NCBI GenBank assembly: GCA_025084515.1
Contig: JAJAGP010000567.1
Location: forward strand, 226,501 to 290,500
DNA: 64,000 nucleotides
Source: Ancistrus triradiatus
Taxonomy: Eukaryota; Chordata; Actinopteri; Siluriformes; Loricariidae
Direction of reading: 5' to 3'
Of the stretch, positions 60,576 through 64,000 are shown one piece after another. Position 1 is the first letter of the stretch, and every line of letters starts with the position of its first letter. Position numbers and translations under genes: made by a program. The notes beneath the pieces are model-generated. The model was not told the origin of the DNA. It saw only the letters and a program-made list of their open reading frames with translations, and did not search any database.

Positions 60576-61684
60576 AGTATTAATATTAGTATATGGTTAT
60601 AACATCATAGAACTCTGAGGTAGACTAGCCCCCTGTCTAAACTGTACATCTGCCTGCACCCAGTGAATTCCAAGTTAGACTCCAGACCAGGATCAACAGG
60701 ATTTTTAGAAGTTTGTATGTTTAAACTCATTGTTGTAGTATGTACTGCCTTAAAGCCTTAAAAGGAGATTTGTTAATTCACTGAAATGGACTGATAAGTA
60801 ATGAAGCCTTGCTGAATGAATCAAAAAGATCACAAGTTGATGATTTACAGGTACATCAGGTCAAAATTCATTATTTATTTATTTATTTATTGGACATTGT
60901 GTTCTAGATTAACAACACGCCACTTTAGAAGTATTATATTAGTATTTAGAAGTAATTTACTCATATTTAATTAATATTAAGTACGTAATTTATATCGCAC
61001 AGTTATTCCACTCGTCTTATTTTCCGATGTTTTGTGTACTGTATTGGAATCTATCATTCGTGGAATCGATTCCTTGATTTGATTCAATTGATGGCCATCA
61101 GCTCGGAGTCGACTCGGCAACTTCTGGAATCGAACAGCCACTTTCCTCTGATCAAACCCCGCCCATTCCTGGGATTGGCCGTACGCTGTTATGTCGTCAT
61201 TGTGAAACACATACTGTATTACATTTTTTGACTTTATAACTAACACAGCAGGTTTTGTCTCAGTTACTGACTGCAGTCTGTCTGCTGATTTGCACAATGT
61301 ATTAGCCCCCTTCATAGCCATCAGTCCAGAGACTACTATAGATAACATCTGGGAGGAGGACCAGCTCTGAGATACTACAGTAAGGACTCCTCTGCTTATG
61401 AAGGCATTGCCCTGACTTCTACAATATAAAGCCTTATAATACTAAATATAAATACATGTATGCAGATAAACGTATTTATCCACTGTTACAGCTCAGGACG
61501 TAAGCAAATCCTCTGAATATGCCACGCCCACTGTTCAGAAAAAAACTAAAAATGTTTGTTATTACTGTAACATGCATCAGTTCAATATTGTTAGCCAGTT
61601 TTATTGGCTAAATAATAATAGAAAGTTCTAGCACCTGAATGATCATGATTTGCAGCTTTTCTAATTTATTTCCATAAACTCTTT

Positions 61685-61830
61685 CAGATAGGGCAGTGGT
61701 GGCTCATGATTAAGGTACTGAACGGTTGGCCAGGGTTCAAGTCCCAGACCCACCAAGATGTCACTGGACCCTTGAACAAGCCTTTAACCTTCAGTTGCTT
61801 ACCCTGCGTTTTCCTGGTCAGGGTCACAGG
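61685..61830 (+). mobile_element. Type A SINE head, truncated tail
   Basis: GCAGTGGTGGCTCATGATTA, GGGTTCAAGTCCCAG (B box) and CACTGGACCCTTGAACAAGC. The sequence after 61810 resembles a second, different repeat. Intergenic, right part of the window. Confidence 0.6.
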
Positions 61831-62397
61831 TGATCCAGCACCCATTTCCTGACAACACAGGATATAAACATGACCTAGATGAGCACCAGTGCATCGCAAA
61901 GCTGGGTATGCATTACTGTTATAGCACCAGAAGATGGCCCCTTGTCCAGATCTAGATGGGATGCCCAACACAGTCGGAATGAATCCGGTTATCTCTGGTA
62001 GTGAGCTAGCATATTTGTTTGCTGCACCACCTGAGCATCCAGTTGCTAGGATTGTACCTTATAAATCGATCAGTTGTCTATTCCTCCGGATAAGAATGAA
62101 GTTTTGTGAGAACGAAGTAAAATTAACCAAGATCCTCCATGCTTAACTCCTGTTGGGTGTCACCTATTTTTTCTTTTCTCCTCTCTTGCTCAGCTTCTTC
62201 AGGTTGCTGTCTTCTCCCACTTTTTTATCACTACTAGACACCTGCTGATACTAATGATTGTCACCTCCCATTGGAAACAATCCATCCTGTTCATCAATAC
62301 TCTCTTCTGGGAGCCTTTTCTGTAATGTACAGTTTTGATTATGGCAAATCAAACAACTTGCCTTAAGTAAAGCTGTTGGTGAGTGGTTAAAACACAA

Positions 62398-62596
62398 TAT
62401 TTGCATTTATGTCGTCTAGCAGACACCCTTATCCAGAGTGACTTACAACTGATATAGCCTTACAATCCAAGCAATTGTGGGTTAAGGGACTTGCTTAGGG
62501 ACCCAACAGTGGCAGCTTGGTGGAGGTGGGATTGCAACCCTGGACGTTCTGGTCCATCGTCCAGTACCTAAACCACTAGGCCACCACAGTCCCATT
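62398..62596 (-). mobile_element. tRNA-derived SINE (type A)
   Basis: Reverse copy with AGACACCCTTATCCAGAGTG tail, AGGGACCCAACAGTGGCAGC, a B-box region and the ACCACTAGGCCACCACAGTC head. Intergenic. Confidence 0.85.
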
Positions 62597-62729
62597 ACAG
62601 ACACACTCATTTGTAATAAGACGGACACACTCATTTGTGAGTTATGATTTGCTGAATTTCCTCCTTTCGATGATTGGCTGAATCTCATTCATTCATTCAA
62701 GTTAATTGAATGCAATAAGACAAGGAAGG

Positions 62730-62870
62730 CGACGCGGTGGATCGGTGGCTAGCACCATTGCCTCACAGCAAGAAGGTACAGCGTTCGATCCCAGGTGGAT
62801 CGACCTGCGTCCTTTCTGTGTGGAGTTTGCATGTTCTCCACGTGGGTTTACGCCTGTGCCCCTTCTGTGA
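62730..62870 (+). mobile_element. Type B SINE, truncated
   Basis: GACGCGGTGGATCGGTGGCT, CAGCAAGAAGGTACAGCGTT, GTGTGGAGTTTGCATGTTCT; ends after GTGGGTTTACGCC. Confidence 0.75.
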
Positions 62871-63079
62871 AGAAAGGAATTACAAGTCACTGACAAAATG
62901 GATGCCATCGGTCACTTGTTTTCATTCTGTTTTATTAATATATTTTTGTACAAATACAAAATGTTTAAAAATACATAAATCGTATTAAAATATCAAACAT
63001 TGTTAGACCCAGTGTAAGCTTTTAATTCTTTGTACCTCTTGTAAAACCGAGTAGTATCAATGGATGGCGTATTTAAATA

Positions 63080-63302
63080 GAGCACTGCCTCGTCCAATCA
63101 GTGACCGGCATCCAGAAAGCGTATGGAAATTTACGCTCACGTTGAACCAATGAGAACCCGACTTTGCACCTGTAGGCGGGCTTTATGGGCGGGATTTCTT
63201 CATACTGGACCAATCAGAGAATGACTGAGTGTGGGCGGGATAAAGAAGAAGGTTTAATGTTCTGTGCGCGCTCCCGGTCCCTCTAACAATTCATACGGTG
63301 AA
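63080..63302 (+). promoter_or_regulatory. Promoter of the plus-strand gene at the right edge
   Basis: Three CCAAT boxes (near 63093, 63147-63151, 63210-63214) and GC-box-like GGGCGGG/GGGCGGGA motifs (near 63174, 63187, 63233) lie within 220 bp upstream of the ATG at 63303. The ATG has a good context (AAATGGCGG). This is a typical TATA-less vertebrate housekeeping promoter. Confidence 0.6.
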
Positions 63303-63329
63303 ATGGCGGAGACAGCGGACAGGATGGAG
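63303..63329 (+). CDS. First coding exon of a plus-strand gene, cut by the window edge (possible prmt1)
   Basis: Nine codons, MAETADRME, followed by a perfect donor (GAG|GTGAGT). The rest of the gene is outside the window. A read-through frame would extend to a second GT at 63361, but the first donor is much stronger. PRMT1 also begins with a short Ala/Glu-rich first exon ending in ME, and PRMT1 lies near RRAS and AP2A1 in human 19q13.33. The arginine methyltransferase identity is therefore plausible, but nine residues cannot prove it. Confidence 0.5.
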
Positions 63330-63719
63330 GTGAGTGAACCGAGCACAAAGACCAACGGGCCGGTGAGGACCAGTTAATATATTTGTTTATGTCTTTTGTT
63401 GTTTATTCGTTATATCCGGGGCGCGTTAACGCGTTTTACTAACCACTGCGATAATTGCGTAGCTCGGATTCACATCCATGATGGGGCTTCATCCATTTTA
63501 TCCAGCTTAGCTGCCGTAACTCATTGTGAACTTAAATGAATATTTTTGTTTACAGACAAAAGCGGCTCGTCTTAAAACATCACTCCACAGTTTGCCTGGG
63601 AACATTTAGAGGTTTCCTTCTGTGTGTTTAATTTCTCGCTGAATCACACTAGCCAGCTCAGAGACCGCATGGGATTTATTTTATAACCCACCCGCATTTC
63701 GGTACGCACCGCCTCCTTT

Positions 63720-63900
63720 TTGCTGCTATTGGTTCCTGCGGTAGCGCTTGCAGCTCTCTGATTGGTTACTTACACGCTGCATAAAAGGCGGCTGTTCTGT
63801 GAGCCAGTCTTTGCGCAGTGGGCGGGCTTTGTCCCTAAGCGGGTGCAGAACATTGAACGCATGGGACTTGGCTCACCGGCTAAACTACGTTTTTGTATGA
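63720..63900 (+). promoter_or_regulatory. Possible second, TATA-containing promoter in intron 1 of the right-edge gene
   Basis: Two inverted CCAAT boxes (ATTGG at 63728-63732 and 63761-63765) precede a TATA-like CATAAAAG at 63780-63787. GGGCGGGC follows near 63820 and an ATG at 63861 opens a frame of 13 codons. The spacing suits an alternative promoter. No coding support. Confidence 0.3.
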
Positions 63901-64000
63901 ATTCTTGAAACGCTACTTGATGTTTAGGGATTTTTTTGGGACGCAAGATGAGACCGCAGCGGGGACTTTTTAGTTATCAGATAGCTGCACTTTGTTAGCT

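Larger units (their letters stand above)
60310..63080. other. Intergenic region between ap2a1 and the right-edge gene
   Basis: Microsatellite, SINE copies and degenerate repeat sequence. No convincing exon on either strand. Open frames are short and unsupported. Confidence 0.5.

Overview
The window looks like nuclear DNA from a teleost fish. Its genes have vertebrate exon-intron structure with GT-AG introns. The introns carry long CA/GT microsatellites, Tc1-like transposons, tRNA-derived SINEs and L2-like LINE scraps. The repeat types fit an ostariophysan fish (catfish or characin kind), but that is inference. There are no operons, CRISPR arrays or prokaryotic signals.

Three genes can be rebuilt exon by exon, all on the minus strand, and every exon is in phase with the next. 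(1) 1700-12422: rras, an R-Ras small GTPase of 6 coding exons and 197 aa. (2) 18845-21859: a dual-specificity phosphatase of the DUSP8/16 type, 4 coding exons and 440 aa, with no N-terminal rhodanese (CH2) domain. (3) 29317-59092: ap2a1, the alpha large subunit of the AP-2 clathrin adaptor, 20 coding exons and 971 aa. At the right edge a plus-strand promoter and a 9-codon first exon (63303-63329) start a further gene, possibly prmt1. A small unidentified ORF (14198-14425, minus) lies beside a CpG-rich patch.

Layout: 1-1699 lies downstream of rras and is rich in CA repeats; 1700-12960 rras; 12960-17890 intergenic with several SINEs and an unassigned ORF; about 17900-24100 the phosphatase gene; 24400-29300 intergenic with a roughly 290-bp tandem array; 29300-59600 ap2a1 with two Tc1-like transposons in its first two introns; 59600-63100 intergenic SINEs; 63100-64000 promoter and start of the plus-strand gene. 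RRAS, AP2A1 and PRMT1 all lie in human 19q13.33, so the neighbourhood is consistent with conserved synteny. R-Ras works at membranes in adhesion signalling and AP-2 in clathrin-mediated endocytosis; nothing here indicates joint regulation.

Most notable observations: an AT-AC (U12-type) intron with near-consensus 5' splice site and branch point in the ap2a1 ear region; a hinge exon of ap2a1 whose reading frame appears to be lost and regained through compensating small indels; many ap2a1 and rras splice sites directly abutting CA/GT microsatellites; and a MAPK-phosphatase-like gene whose start is fixed by an in-frame stop just upstream. I found no clearly new biological system. The rest is ordinary repeat-rich fish intron and intergenic sequence.
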